DNA of 64,000 nucleotides, taken from assembly GCA_019925795.1 (NCBI GenBank), contig CM034314.1:99939264-100003263 (forward strand). The letters run 5' to 3'. The notes under the pieces are model-generated. The model had not been told where the DNA came from, made no database searches, and saw nothing but the letters and a program-made list of their open reading frames with translations. This DNA is from Dendrobium chrysotoxum (lineage: Eukaryota; Streptophyta; Magnoliopsida; Asparagales; Orchidaceae). The position numbers and the translations under genes are program-made. Numbering within the stretch: the first letter of the stretch is position 1; each line of letters starts with the position of its first letter. Below, piece by piece: positions 12,061 to 24,400 of this stretch.

Positions 12061-13130
12061 CCGCCTGCTACAGTGCCCATATCCTGTAATTCTGCGAACG
12101 GCGCCATTTATGAACACACGACAGTCGCCCATCATGCGCCTCGATCATGCCTCCGCTCATCTTGATAAAACGGAGACGAACAAAGCTTTGTCCGCTTCTT
12201 TCCCGCAAGCCTCTCCCGTCTCTGTTCTCTGTGTTCGACTTTTGTTTACAAAGTTTACAGCCCTGACCCAGCCGAACTCCACCCAATCAAAGCTCTCTCG
12301 ATCCCGCTTATTCTCTGCTCGCACACAGCACCCGAACTGGATCTCGTCTCCAATCCACAAGCCGCACACGAGCCGCAACCCAGTCCGACTTCCATCTACC
12401 CAAATCCACTTCCAACAGCTGATCTCCCCTGTCGCACAAGCCTTCCGATCCAACCCGCTACAGCCTGTTCAAGCCGCATACAACATGCAGATCTGGATCC
12501 CTTCCCTTCCAACTGAGCTCTAGCCAACCTCCAATCCTCAGCCGCAAGCTCCCGATCGGACATCCCGATCCATCGAATCCACAGCCCAAGCCCGTCCGAC
12601 CTTCTTCCACCTACAGGTCATTCGATCCTCCCGTCAACTCCCTTCCCTGTTCGACTTACAAGGACCCGCACACAGGCCGCCAGCCACTGTGCCGACAGAT
12701 CTCAAAGCCAACCCTTGCCAACCCTCAGCCCTTCATCGTGTCTGATCTGCTCGATCATTACCGACCTCAATTAACCCGCCTCCTTTCAACTCTTCAACTA
12801 CAACCGAGCCCTCACATCCCCCTTCCACTGTCGATCATCCTTCCATCCAACCAAAGCCCATGAAGGTAGCTATCTTTTGTAATCCCTTATTTTCTGTTAT
12901 TAATTTTAGTTAATTATTATTATAATTAGTGTGATAATAATACTAATAATAAAAGTTATTATTATTATTATTAAAAAAAAAGAATGCAAAAAAAGAAAAA
13001 GGAAAATACAAAAAAGAGAAAAAAATTAAAAAAGAGGATAAAAAAACATGAATGAAAAAGAAGAAAAAAAAAAGAGAAGAGAATAAAAGAGGCAATTTTG
13101 CAAATTTTCGTCACCATCGCCTCGGCACCG
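12060..13130. other. GC-rich non-coding block followed by A-rich tract
   Basis: From about 12,060 to 12,860 the + strand is strongly C-rich and G-poor, giving long overlapping frames on both strands (137 codons + and 98 codons -) without recognisable motifs. From 12,880 it becomes AT-rich with an (ATT)n segment near 12,910-12,972 and then A/G-only low complexity to about 13,090. This resembles a retroelement leader more than a gene. Confidence 0.4.
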
Positions 13131-13209
13131 CTGCCGTCCCCTCGCGAAGGTATAACACTCTCTTAACTTTAAAATCCCATACTCAGTGCTTGCGGTGCAC
13201 CGTAAAATT

Positions 13210-13310
13210 ACCTATACACGCTTTTCTCTAGCGTTGTGGGAGAGAATTCGGTGCGAAGCTTGCAGCGAGGCAGGTAAGTCATGTACACGCTTTTCTTTAG
13301 CGTTGAGGGG
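13210..13310 (+). repeat. Short direct repeat, 66-bp spacing
   Basis: The string ACACGCTTTTCT(C/T)TAGCGTTG occurs at about 13,215 and 13,281. It lies upstream of repeat family R1 copy B in otherwise unique sequence. No function is evident. Confidence 0.6.
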
Positions 13311-13689
13311 TAAAATTTAAGTACCCGTGTGCATGCCTCAGTGCCGGCAAGAAAAAACTACATTTTCAAACAGGTACCCCAAAGACCCATATACAACTTT
13401 CTTTGGCATGGTGGGATTGAAGATCACGTCCGCGATATCATCTGATACCTTCCATACAAAAGGCCCAGCTCCCGAAATTTCCCCTAAACTGGGGAGACGG
13501 GGGAGACAGCCGAAATTTGAACTGAACAGAGGACCTGAACTTGAATCAAATGATAGGGTACTTAAACTTAAATGAACAGCAGGGAAGTGAACACTTAAAT
13601 GAACCGCAAAGAACAGAACTCGCAATCACATGGAACTAAACTTTAAATTAACAAATGCACAATCATATTAAAATGTAAATGTTAATTAA

Positions 13690-16600
13690 TAATATGGGTT
13701 ATCCAAACAAACGTCAATGAGTAAACAAAGGACCTATGGTGGATTGAATTCCAAGCAATAACATGAAACATATAAGTGGATGTCATAACACACATATGGA
13801 CAATGCAAAACTTGTGATGTCCATAACAGACAGCCTGCAAGTCTATGCAAAGAAACTTGGAAGCATCAACAAAAGGAGCTCTTAACAAATATGGCAACTC
13901 AATAATAAAAATTCTCGATGAATGCGCTGACTCGCTAAAAGAATAGCACAAGCAACGAACTTGCAAATGTGACATTCTCTCTACGATCGACGTCGACTAG
14001 CTTGCAAATATATGCAGGCATTTCTCATAAACAATGAAGGATGTACAATGGAATATAGCAACTTACCAATCAACATGCGTGGAGAACTCGGTGATGAATG
14101 CAACCCACCCGATAGCTCACATTAATATGCAATTAATGCTATCGCATCCCTCCAATCAATACTAGCTGGCTTGCAGATGCATGCAGTAGCCTTCTATGAA
14201 CACAAAACAAATATGCAAGTAGATGTATTAACTTGCAAAACAGTGTGAGTAGGGAGAATCGACGATGAATGCAGTAACCTGCTGACTAATGTATATGAAG
14301 AAATTAGTCGTGAATGCAGTTTACCCAATAGCCTATATCAACACACAAACGAACATATTTATTTGCCTATAAACAACGAAGCCCCTTACAAACATACGCA
14401 GTGCAGCACATGGCAAATACGAATACTTCCTGGCAACGGCGGAAGAATTGTTACACGCACGATGACATGCCTACGAATGATGATCAACAATAGGCAGTGA
14501 ATGTAAGGAAATCCCTACAAGCCATGCTAATCAACGGGCAAATGAGTATACAAGCTCCTACAAACTACTTTCAAAGATAGTGAAGGGCTTGTGATTGCTA
14601 GCCTACAAGCAATGAAGTTGAAGAGAATGAGTAATCTGATTGCAAGCAAGCATGCAAAGTCCATGACGCACTGTAAATCACCTATAGATGATAATGGTTG
14701 ATATGTAGCACTCATATCAATTATGCAAGCAAACACACTAACCTTTTGCAAGCAAAGGAGGCTGACATACAATGAACACAATGACTTGCTAGCCAGGGTG
14801 TATCCAAGGAGACTCTCACAAACATACACAATGCGACATGTAAATGAATACACTAACCCGCTTGTGAGCGATGACAGCAGATAAGTTGTGAATGCAACAG
14901 TTTCCCTTCAATCAATGTCAATGGGCATTGCAGATGCATAAGTCTACTATGAACACAAAGCCAGTATGCAAGTAAATGTAGCAACTCACCAATCAATGCG
15001 TGCAGGGAGAATCAATGATGAATGCAGCTCAGCGACAGTCAACGTTAACTTGCAGAGGAACACATCGACTCGTCCGCAAATGATAAGGTTCTTGCAAACA
15101 TATGCAATGCGACAAGTGATGGATGTTACAACGCCCCTATAGTTGACAACCACTCAATGGAGACAAATACATCAATCCCTCATAACTAGAAGCGATCAAT
15201 ATGCAGCAAATGCAAACACCTACGAGTCGTTGTGGGAGATTCGTCATCCACCAGCAAATGCAAAAAGGTCACGATAAATACGAATACCTACGAACAATTG
15301 CAGGAGATTCATTAGTGCACGACAATCTATCTGCATAAAACAGCAAATGACCTGCAACAGAACGCTACGATTCACCTATAAGAAAAAGCAGGGAATCAGT
15401 ACTAAAAAGCTGTGGGTCATTGATAAAATGAAGTAGCAAATTTACAGCGCCAGACTGTCACGCCACATAAATCCACACGCCTGCAAACAACAAGTGGAAG
15501 ACTCCTGATGCGACATGCAGCTCATTTGCAAGCTGAAGTACACTCCTCGCAGGCTGAGTACTGAGAAAAATAATAGCATGCATAATAAGAAATGAAGCGC
15601 AGCGCAGCGCCACGCCACCGAATCCGCAACACTCGTACAAGGGGACAGAACGCGTTTTTCAAGCTTCAAAATAAAATTTTGCGCAAACTTTAGAGACAAT
15701 CATTTAGCTCAAATAATTATATTTCAATATTTAAATGCTCACCTCCTCATGCATTAAAATATGATTATCCGCATGGGCCCTGACAAACATGTTGTGTGCA
15801 CACATGTGACGTCTGAGGAAGTTACGTGAGTCAAGAAATGAACCTAAGTTCTAGCTCAATCCTTCTATATCAATAGGTAGGAGTCGACACGGCTCGACCT
15901 ATCAAACAAATATACGGTCACGGCACAATCGGGATATTTGTTTTATACATTCATATTAGGCCTTCAAGATCTATAACAAAAAAAAATCACTAATTAAGGC
16001 ATAAAACTAACAATGAACCCGATCCTCTGCTGGCAAGTAAACAGAGTCAACAAGGTTCAACTGAGAAAATGAAATTACTCATATACCCTGATGATGGTCG
16101 TGTTAATAAAAAATCTCAACCAGAGGGGACCTCAAATATTTAAAAATGCCTCCCAAAATTTCCAAATGCTCATGAAAATCCAAAATTTCAAAGACCACCC
16201 CGAAATCAAGATATTTAAAAAATGAAATAAAACACCAAAATACTTAAAGTAAAATACTCATCCACCTTCTATAATAGTTTGCCGAGGTGGATAAATCTGA
16301 AAAACTACTTCAGCTCATAAAGAGAAAATGTCTTATCGAGAATATCACTAGGATTCATTCTCAAATTATCTCATGCCAGTAAGGACGTGGCACGTGTCCT
16401 CAAACCAGTGATCTCGCTGGCAAATAGCACCACAGGTAAACGGTTATGACCGGGACCCTCTGACTGGGTAGTTTTGCTGGCAAATGGCACCATTACATTA
16501 CAGTCATGGTCAGAACCCGTATGTTTCCCAACGGTGTTATATCTTTGAGTAATAAATCAATAAAATATGACCGATAGGGCACAAAGCCTTTGTTAGCTAA

Positions 16601-17158
16601 GATTGATTCAAATTTGTCGCCTTAGACAAATATTCACCTCAGGTCTACAAGGTATCCTTGGACGAAGCAACTCATGGCTGCCGACAAGGATCCTTCTGTC
16701 AGGTTGGGTTGACTACCTCCTCTGACTAAGTAGACTAGGGACTATGATGACCCAGGATGATGAAATCTTGATTGGGTCTATCATCACCCCCCACCATTCT
16801 CTGTAAGTGCAAGATTGTAAATTTTTAATTTTAAATATTAAATTTTTAATACCAAACTCTGCTCCTACTATACGCCGGATACTATGTATTCATTTGATGA
16901 CTAGCCTTAATCGAAAGTTCTCTCTCGCTATCGGGAGGGGTAATTAACTATAGGGGCTTGTGCCTATAGGAAATCTGAACTCAGATCATAAAGTCCTCGC
17001 AAAATGAGGGTGAAATCTATGGGTAATGTTTTATTCTAAACCCAATTTGCCTTCTAAAAATTTGCCTTAAAACTTATACGTTAAAACTCTCCTCGATGAC
17101 CCGAAAAGAAAAGAAAGGGGCCGCAGAAAGGCCGGGGCACGAATTTTCGAAGCCCACA
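13690..17158. repeat. Long non-coding repeat family R1, copy B, with expanded internal tandem region
   Basis: The 15,600-17,158 part is collinear with copy A: GAATCCGCAACACTCGTACA (15,620), GATGATGGTCGTGTT (about 16,090), AGGACGTGGCACGTG (about 16,382), GGTCTACAAGGTATCCTTGG (about 16,643), GACTAGCCTTAATCGAAAGT (about 16,899) and the abrupt end AGCCCACA at 17,158. Upstream, 13,690-15,420 is a degenerate tandem region built from CTTGCA(G/A)ATGCATGCAGT-like units with CTATGAACACAAA and GATGAATGCAG motifs, for example at 14,168 and 14,932. Copy A has only a short version of this region. No gene is visible. Copies A and B could be the two LTRs of one large non-autonomous element or two dispersed copies. 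Confidence 0.7.
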
Positions 17159-17412
17159 ATCAGGCCAAAGGAAATTTGGTTGAAAGCTGTTAGGAAGTTG
17201 GACACAAACCTCTGCACATCAACACTGCATCTACCTTCCCTAGTAGCAATGCTAGGGCATTCCCTAGAAGCGACATGTTGTATGATCTGAATATAGCGAA
17301 AGTGTGCAAGAGATCGTTGCACCCACGCGAATGCAGTATTAAATAGGCAAGGGTTCTAACATCATGAACTATGGGCACATAAACTACTCCATGAAATAAT
17401 AATTATAATAAT

Positions 17413-20185
17413 AACTTTGAATATAGGTTCTCTTACTGATAAATTAATGAAATTAATAAATATTATGATTCATAGGAAGATAAATAATTTATGTATCAAA
17501 GAAACTAAATGGAATGGAGAAAAAGTTAAGAAGATTGATAGTTTAGGATTTAAAATATGATATTCAAGTATGAGTCGTACTAGAAATTATAGGTGTGATT
17601 ATATATAAAAGTTTAAAAGGTAATATTGTAGAAATTAATAGAATTAGAAAAATAATTATAATTTTAAAGATTATTGTTATGCTAAAATTTTTAATATTAT
17701 AAATGCTTACGCTCCTCAAGTAGATTTAGATGTGTTCAAAATTAAAATTTTAAAATGACTTAGAAGAATTAAAATAAAAGATATATCTTAAAGAAAAAAT
17801 TTATATTGGAGGAGATTTAAATGAACATGTTGGTAAAGTGATAGAAGATTTTAAAAGTATTCATGATAACTATAAGTTTAGAGCAACTAATGAAAATAGT
17901 AGGACCATACTAGTTTATGATTTTGAAATTACTAATATCTTATTTAAGAAAAGAAAGGAGCATCTCATCGCTTATAAGAATGAATATAGTAAAACTGAGA
18001 TTGATTGGTTTCATATAAAAAATAGATCATTTACATTTCAAAAATTGTAAAGTTATTCAGAGTGTAAAAATTCAGTCCGTGGATTTTAAGATGACAGGTG
18101 GAATATGAAAAAAAGGAGAATGGTATCTCTGGGTTAGATGAGAGCATTTAACGAATGCTAATAAAATATATTTTTTTAAAGTAAGATTCAATATCTGAAG
18201 ATATTGGTTGTTCATGAGGAAACTAATGTAAGAAAAAGTAGCTAAAAATTTAAGAATATTGCAAAGTATGTGTTTGAAACATCAAAAGGAAAAACTCCTA
18301 ATAGTAAAAATAGTTGATGGCGCAATCAATATGTGCAAGATAAGATTAAAAATAAAAAATTTTGTAATTAAAATTGGTTTAAATGTAAAAGTTTAGAAAA
18401 TTGAGAAATATATAGAGAGGTTCATAGAGAGTCTAAGAAAATAATATACGCAAAAAATTTTAATTTTTAGTAATTTATATAATAGATTAGATACTAAGAA
18501 GGGTGAAAGATATATGTATAATTTAGTCGAGCAAAGAGATAGGAGAAGGTAGGATCTATTTCAAATGAAGTGCATTAAGGATGAATATCAAAAAATACTT
18601 TTCTTAGAAGAATGAAATATTTTGATAAGCTTTCAATAAAAATATGATTGACTTTAGTGACATTAACATCCCAAATGAAAATAAAAAATTTTGTTTTTAT
18701 TATCATATTAGTAAAATCAAATATAGAGAGGCTTTAAAGAAACTAAGTGTGAAAAAGCATTTGAACCTGATGATATTCTAATAGATATGTGAAAATACTT
18801 AAGAGAGAAATTTCTTAGCTTACTAAACATTTTAATATTGTTTTGAAGGATAAAAAGATGTTAGATGAGTGGAGGAGTGTGTTGGTTCTATTTTTAAGAA
18901 TAAAAGAAATGCACAATAGTGTGTGAATTATAGAGGAATTAAATTAATGTGTCATACTTTAAAATTATAGGAGAGAATAACTGAGCATAGGTTACAACAT
19001 AATACTAATTTTTCTCAAAATCAATTTGGATTTATGTCAGATAAGTCTACTATGGAAGTTATACATTTATTGAGAAGTTTGACAGAGAAGTATAGATAGA
19101 GTAAGGAGGATTTACATATGATATTTATTGATTTAGAGAAAGCATATGATAAAATTATAAGAGAATTGTTTGGAAAGATTTAAAAAAAATGAGTTAATAA
19201 TACTTATATTCAAGTCATTAAGGATATGCATACAAGACTTATTACTTGTGTTAAAACACAAGGTGATTTGACCAAGTATTTTCTTATTTCAATTGGAACA
19301 TTAAGGATCAGCTTTAAGTCCATATCTTTTTGCTTTAGTCATAGATGTTCTTACTAGACATTTGCAAGAGGATGTATCTTGGTGTATATTTTTTGCTGAT
19401 CAGATTCTTTTTATTGATAAGACTAGAGAGGGAGTTGAAAAAAAACTTGAATTATGTAAGTCAATCTTAGAGTCTAAAGGTTTTTGTTTAAGTAGATCTA
19501 AAACTGAATATATGGGGTGTAATTTTAGTAGCAATAGAACTAGTGGGCGGATTGTGACTATGGGCGATCAAGTCATTAATACATGTTTTTGATATATCGG
19601 GTCTATTATTTAAAGTGATAGTGAAATAGATGGGAATATTATTGGTGAAATTCAAGTTGGATGGTTGAAGTAGAGGAGTGCATCGAGCTTGTTATGTGAT
19701 AGAAAAGTACCCCGCAAACTAAAGGGAAAATTCTATAAGATGGTGGTGAGACTTGCAATGCTTTATGGTGCAGAATGTTGGCCACTAAAAGAAATGCATA
19801 AAGTTAAGTGTTGCAAAGATGAGGATGCTCAAGTGGATGAGTGGCTTTACACTTAGAGGTAGAATGTGAAACGAGTATATATGTGAAAAGGTTGGAGAAG
19901 CTCCAATGGCAAATAAGATTAGAGAGAGTTGTCTTAGATGGTTTGATTACATAAAACATGAGTCTTTCGATAACCCAAATTAGGAGAGTAGATGTATTAG
20001 ATCTACCTATGTTAAGAAAGATAAAGATAGACCTAAAAAAATTGATTAGAAAGTATTAAAAAATGATATTTTTTATTAGATTTAAATGAGAATTTGACTC
20101 TTAATAGGACACAACAGAAAAAAGATTCATGTAGCTGACCCCACATAGAGGAGTAAAGGCTTGTCGTTGTTATTGTTGTTGCTAT
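17413..20185 (+). mobile_element. RTE-clade LINE, near full-length, decayed (copy 2)
   Basis: This copy retains both catalytic modules. The N-terminal apurinic-type endonuclease begins about 17,424 (NIGSLTDKLMKLINIM, then LCIKETKWNG at about 17,497). The reverse transcriptase follows at about 18,840-19,750: FLRNKRNAQ-type motif, QFGFMSDKSTMEVI near 19,021, a degenerate palm motif FADQILF at about 19,390 (where FADD is catalytic in sister copies), and SRSKTEYMGC. The C-terminal MRMLKWMSGFTLRG-like segment is at about 19,820, and the element ends in a TTG/TTA tail (20,162-20,182). Many stops and frameshifts are present. No target duplication was identified. Confidence 0.9.
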
Positions 20186-20639
20186 GAGTTATCAGTATTT
20201 AACTAGGTGGAATAGTCACATGTCAAAACTATAGTAATCCAAATGAAAAGAAAACAATATGCATTTCAGTCATCATACTTGAATTATATGAAAATTATAA
20301 AGATTAGCTTTTCTTTTTGTAATAATCATGATTATAAACATTACACTTCAAACCAGGTCTATTAACAATAATGGAATCATAACATTTAAATTAGTTTCAA
20401 AGGCATGAATATGAAAGAAAATATATTATATCACAACGTAATCTTTTTGTATAAATATTTAATAATCTACCATAAAAGTACAATCTAATAGAATCAGTAT
20501 GATACATCAATATCAATAATCTTTTCATTTTCAAAGCATCATATCATCAAAAAGATGGAAGGCATAATCCTTTACATGTGGGGGCAAGCGTCTACAATTA
20601 GTAGCACAAAGGGGTGACTCCATCATTACAAATGCACAT

Positions 20640-20711
<72 letters not shown>

Positions 20712-20895
20712 GCATTTACCTTAGCATACATTATTTAATATTATCGATTTTTTATAATAAAGTCCTTTATAAAATAATCTTATATAGGGATATGATGTGA
20801 AATAACTTTGAAGCCGAGAAATATCATTTTTTTTTTTTATAAAAGAATAGAACAGAAAAAAGTGCAACATGAGAAGAGGACATGTGGGAATGTTA
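20186..20895. other. AT-rich sequence with (TA)n microsatellite
   Basis: No gene is visible. An uninterrupted (TA)n tract of about 67 bases spans 20,643-20,709. Translated frames of alternating Tyr and Ile there are artefacts of the dinucleotide. Confidence 0.8.
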
Positions 20896-21333
20896 TATGC
20901 ACCTTTTCACTTGAGCTATAGCTTCTATTATTGCAACCTAAATTTTAAGGACTAAATTTTGATGAGAATGGGAGATTGTAAAGATTCAAAAAGTTAACCA
21001 TTTAATTAAGAAGCATTACTCCTAATACAACAACAACATCAAGCCTTTATCCTACTATATGGGGTCGGCTACATAAATCTTTTTTCTTCATTGTGTCATG
21101 TTAAGAATCAAATTCTCATTTAAATCTAATAAAGAAAGGTCATTTCTGATATTTTCTAACCATGTCTTTTTAGGTCTACCTCTACCTTTATTAACATAAG
21201 TCAAATTTAATGCAGCTACTTTCCTAACCAGGTCATTGGAAGGCCGCCGTTTTGTATGCACCTTTTCACTTGAAGTATAGCTTCTATTATTGCAACCTAA
21301 ATTTCAAGGACTAAATTTTGATAAGAATAGGAG

Positions 21334-21339
<6 letters not shown>
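20896..21339. repeat. 85-bp direct repeats flanking an RTE fragment
   Basis: Positions 20,896-20,980 and 21,255-21,339 match at about 80 of 85 positions. Both begin TATGCACCTTTTCACTTG and end GGAGATTGTA. The RTE fragment lies between them, its truncated end abutting the second copy exactly. Confidence 0.85.
21025..21254 (-). mobile_element. RTE-clade LINE, short 3' fragment (copy 3)
   Basis: On + the sequence starts with ACAACAACA (the reverse complement of the TTG tail) and ATCAAGCCTTTATCC, then follows the same 3' end as copy 1 up to GGCCGCCGTTTTG, corresponding to the KRR-P segment of the protein C-terminus. Only about 230 bp remain. Orientation is minus. Confidence 0.9.

Positions 21340-21402
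<63 letters not shown>
21338..21402. repeat. (TA)n microsatellite
   Basis: An uninterrupted TA dinucleotide tract of about 65 bases directly follows the second 85-bp repeat. Confidence 0.95.
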
Positions 21403-21404
<2 letters not shown>

Positions 21405-21444
21405 GATTGAGTCACCTAAGGTCCTAAGTCAAGTTAATTAAAAT

Positions 21445-22650
21445 GGGTGAATGTTCAAAAGCGACGAGGACCAAAATGGTTCCTCAACTCTTTGTGAGAG
21501 TTTTGAGGGACCAATTTGGTCCCTCAACTCCTCCAAATGGGACTATTTTAGTCTTGCCGTCAAATTTAAACGGAAAAGTGAGATGGGCAGAAGGGTATTA
21601 TCAGAATAACAAATAGTGTTTATCGTCCCGCAGCACAGAGCAGCGTATTAGCAAATCCTCAAGGCACAGCCAAGCCCCATTGTCTCGCAGCGCGACCCGT
21701 CAATCCCGCAATCCCGCAGCGCCGATCGCATCAATCACACAGTCCATCCCCAGTGTCCGTCAATCGCAATCAATTTGGCCAAAGAAGCGCGCGAACAAAA
21801 ATAAGATGGCTACCTTCGCAACGAGCAAGCTCCCGTCGTCGGCGTTACTTCTAAGCGAACAGATGAACGGCGAAGTGTTATTTCGGACCTTACAAGAAGG
21901 AAAGTTGTTGAAGGAGGCAAAGAAGTTATTTAGCTAGTCATTCAAAACTCTACCCGTCATGCGAAGGAGGCGAAGTCGAAGAGCAACAAATAGTGGAGAA
22001 GGGGAAAAACAAAACTAGCAAATCCGTCGAATCAAGGCATCCACAAAAATATGAAAATAAAATAGTAAGAGAATTAATAAAAAGAGATACATCAAGAAAA
22101 AGAAAAAATAGAAATATAGCTTTAGGAATAAATTAATTTGTTTTAATTTAAATTAATTATAAATAAAATATAATTAATAAATAATTAATTACTTAAATTA
22201 ATTGATAATTAATATAAAATTTAATTATATTATTTATATTGATTATGTGATAACAATAATTAAAATCAATAATTATAAACATAATAAATAGCCCCTAAGA
22301 GTTGCCGAGAGTCAAGAAAAGAAATTTAATATTTATTATTAAAGAAATTATGTATAATTATTAAAACGAAAATTATGTATAATTTTTTTATTAAAGAAAA
22401 GTTTAATACATTTTTTTACAAAATTTATAATCTCAAAAAAAATTAGATTTATTAAATATTTTAATTAAAAAAGACCAAATTACCCTCATACTTAACACCA
22501 TCAACTCTACCATTAGATGGCAGGATAAAAAAAAGTACCATTTGAAGGAGTTGAGAGATCAAATTGATCCCTCAAAATAGTTAGGGACTATTTTGGTCCC
22601 TCACAAAGAGTTTAGAGACCATTTTGATCATTTTCTCATTTTTTTCAAAA
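21445..22650. mobile_element. Element with long terminal inverted repeats, Mutator-like in style
   Basis: The left end (about 21,449-21,600) and the reverse complement of the right end (about 22,480-22,640) share GACCAAAATGGT, CAACTCTTTGTGAG, TTGAGGGA(C/T)CAATTTG, CTCAACTCCT(C/T)CAAATGG and a following T-rich segment, in the same order, over roughly 150 bp. This is a clear long inverted repeat enclosing about 0.9 kb. The enclosed DNA starts with a GC-rich part (21,610-21,960) holding an 85-codon frame at 21,680, then turns AT-rich. Long inverted ends around GC-rich DNA recall Pack-MULEs. I could not fix the outermost bases or a target duplication, so the superfamily is inferred. Confidence 0.7.
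21680..21937 (+). CDS. Unrecognised 85-codon frame inside the long-TIR element
   Basis: The frame opens with a Ser/Arg/Ala/Pro-rich segment and reads on to KMATFATSKLPSSALLLSEQ and LFRTLQEGKLLKEAKKLF before a stop at 21,937. It lies entirely within the GC-rich interior of the inverted-repeat element. I do not recognise the product. The composition changes from SR-rich to a helix-like Leu/Lys segment. An inner methionine (KMATF, about 21,805) could be the start if an organelle-type leader is involved, but this is guesswork. It may be captured host sequence or a chance frame in GC-rich DNA. Confidence 0.25.
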   Translation: MSRSATRQSRNPAAPIASITQSIPSVRQSQSIWPKKRANKNKMATFATSKLPSSALLLSEQMNGEVLFRTLQEGKLLKEAKKLFS

Positions 22651-22790
22651 TAAATGAATACATATTCATGTAAAAGGTATAATCTCAAGAGAAAGTCAAA
22701 TGGTAAAAGGTTTTATGTAAATAATTTTTTTTGACAAAGATGAAATAATAAAACATTATAAATAACATTTATATAATTCAAAGCATAAAG

Positions 22791-22843
<53 letters not shown>

Positions 22844-24400
22844 CCATCAGCTGTTTTTACATGTTCAGGCAAGATATTGTTTAGGAAAGTAACAATGGGA
22901 GGGCAACAAATAAAAAACAGACGAGCAAGCGAGAAAGACAAAAGAGATTAACTAAGAGACGGGGCAATAAGAGAGCGAATAGTCAAAGGCGAGTGAAAAA
23001 ACTGTGCAGAAGCAAGGCGGCTAGCAGACGTGTGTGTATGATTGAGTGCGCAAAGAGAGGCATCAAGCATGAGGCCTTGATGTGGTGTATTTGTTCCTAT
23101 CTGGGCAAGAGGAAAGGAAATTTGGAGTTCTCTTCTTCATCTTCTTTGGCTTGAAGCAAGGTAAATCCTAATCTAAATTTTACCTTCCCTTTGTTGCTTC
23201 ATGAAAGTGATTTGGAACCCTAAATCCATTCATATACATGAAGAAGATGAAAGCTTAGTTTTAGAATTTATAAAGTATGCTGTTTGGTTTACATAAGAAC
23301 TGAAAATAATAAATTGTGTCACTCTAGGGTTTTGATATATTGAAGGAAATTTGAAAACTGATATTATTTTTAAGGTTTTGATGTTTGCTTCTGTAAATCT
23401 AAATTATTATTAAGTAATCTAAGATATATATCGTTAATAATAAAAAATAGCAAACTAAAAATTTATTGTAGAAAAGAGAAATTAGATAATTTTAAGTTAA
23501 TTATAGGTGAAATTGAAATTAAGAAATTAAATAATCGTAAAGGTGGCATCTAAGGATTGATTGGCCAATTAAAGGCTACAGTGAGTGAACTTGTTTCTAA
23601 ATTAAAGTAATATTCTTTTCTTCTAAACTTAAAGAATTTAATTTATATGTTTATATTTAGATGCTTATGTCCTTGCACTTTTATATGCATAAGATAATAT
23701 TATTGTGTAAGATTGTTATTGCAATTAGATTATAATAATTTATTCTCTCTCAAATGCAATTGATTTACATATTAATTTTAATGATATTAAGATTTCCTAA
23801 TTATGTCTTAACAACTATTGCAAATCTTATGATGTAACAGTTCCCTGATAAATAGATGATATTAGATAATGTAGATATATAGTAATGCAAAATAAGTAAT
23901 ATATATATATAAATATAAATGATTATATGTGCATGTTGAAAGATAGAGTTACTATCTTATGATACTAATTGGAAATGCATGTACTTCAATGATGTGAAAG
24001 ATTGAAAAAGGAAAGATTATTAAAATAGATGTATCATACTAAAACAATTAAATCGTGCTCATGTGACGAAAGTATTAAATGTTTATACAAAAATAATAAG
24101 TTATAATATAATATGTTTCATTTCACATTTATGCCTTTGGGCTAAGTTGAATGTTATGATTCAATCATTGTTCATATCCTTAATTGAAATATAATGTATA
24201 TAATCATAACTATTACTAAAATGAAAGCAAAACTTCATGATTTATATTCCATTCAAATATAATGATTGGAATGCATTTTTTTCTTGAAATTAACATAGTT
24301 TAGAACTATGATTTATCCACTAACTTATATACTTCTATCACCCATATTAGTTGCTAAATATTTTTTCACAAAAATCCATTGTGCAGTAAATGGGTGAGAT
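22651..24400. other. AT-rich DNA with (TA)n tract, possible LTR-type leader
   Basis: A (TA)n tract spans about 22,793-22,836. Around 22,900-23,160 the sequence is purine-rich and runs into GGCTTGAAGCAAGGTAAATC (about 23,148), resembling a transcribed leader ending in a splice donor as seen in gypsy LTRs. No coding domain follows. The remainder to 24,400 is AT-rich and featureless. Confidence 0.3.

Noticed and set aside
12110..12523. 137-codon frame in GC-rich DNA, possible gene
   Set aside because: Strong strand composition bias gives open frames in both directions; no motif, splice context or homologous pattern was recognised.
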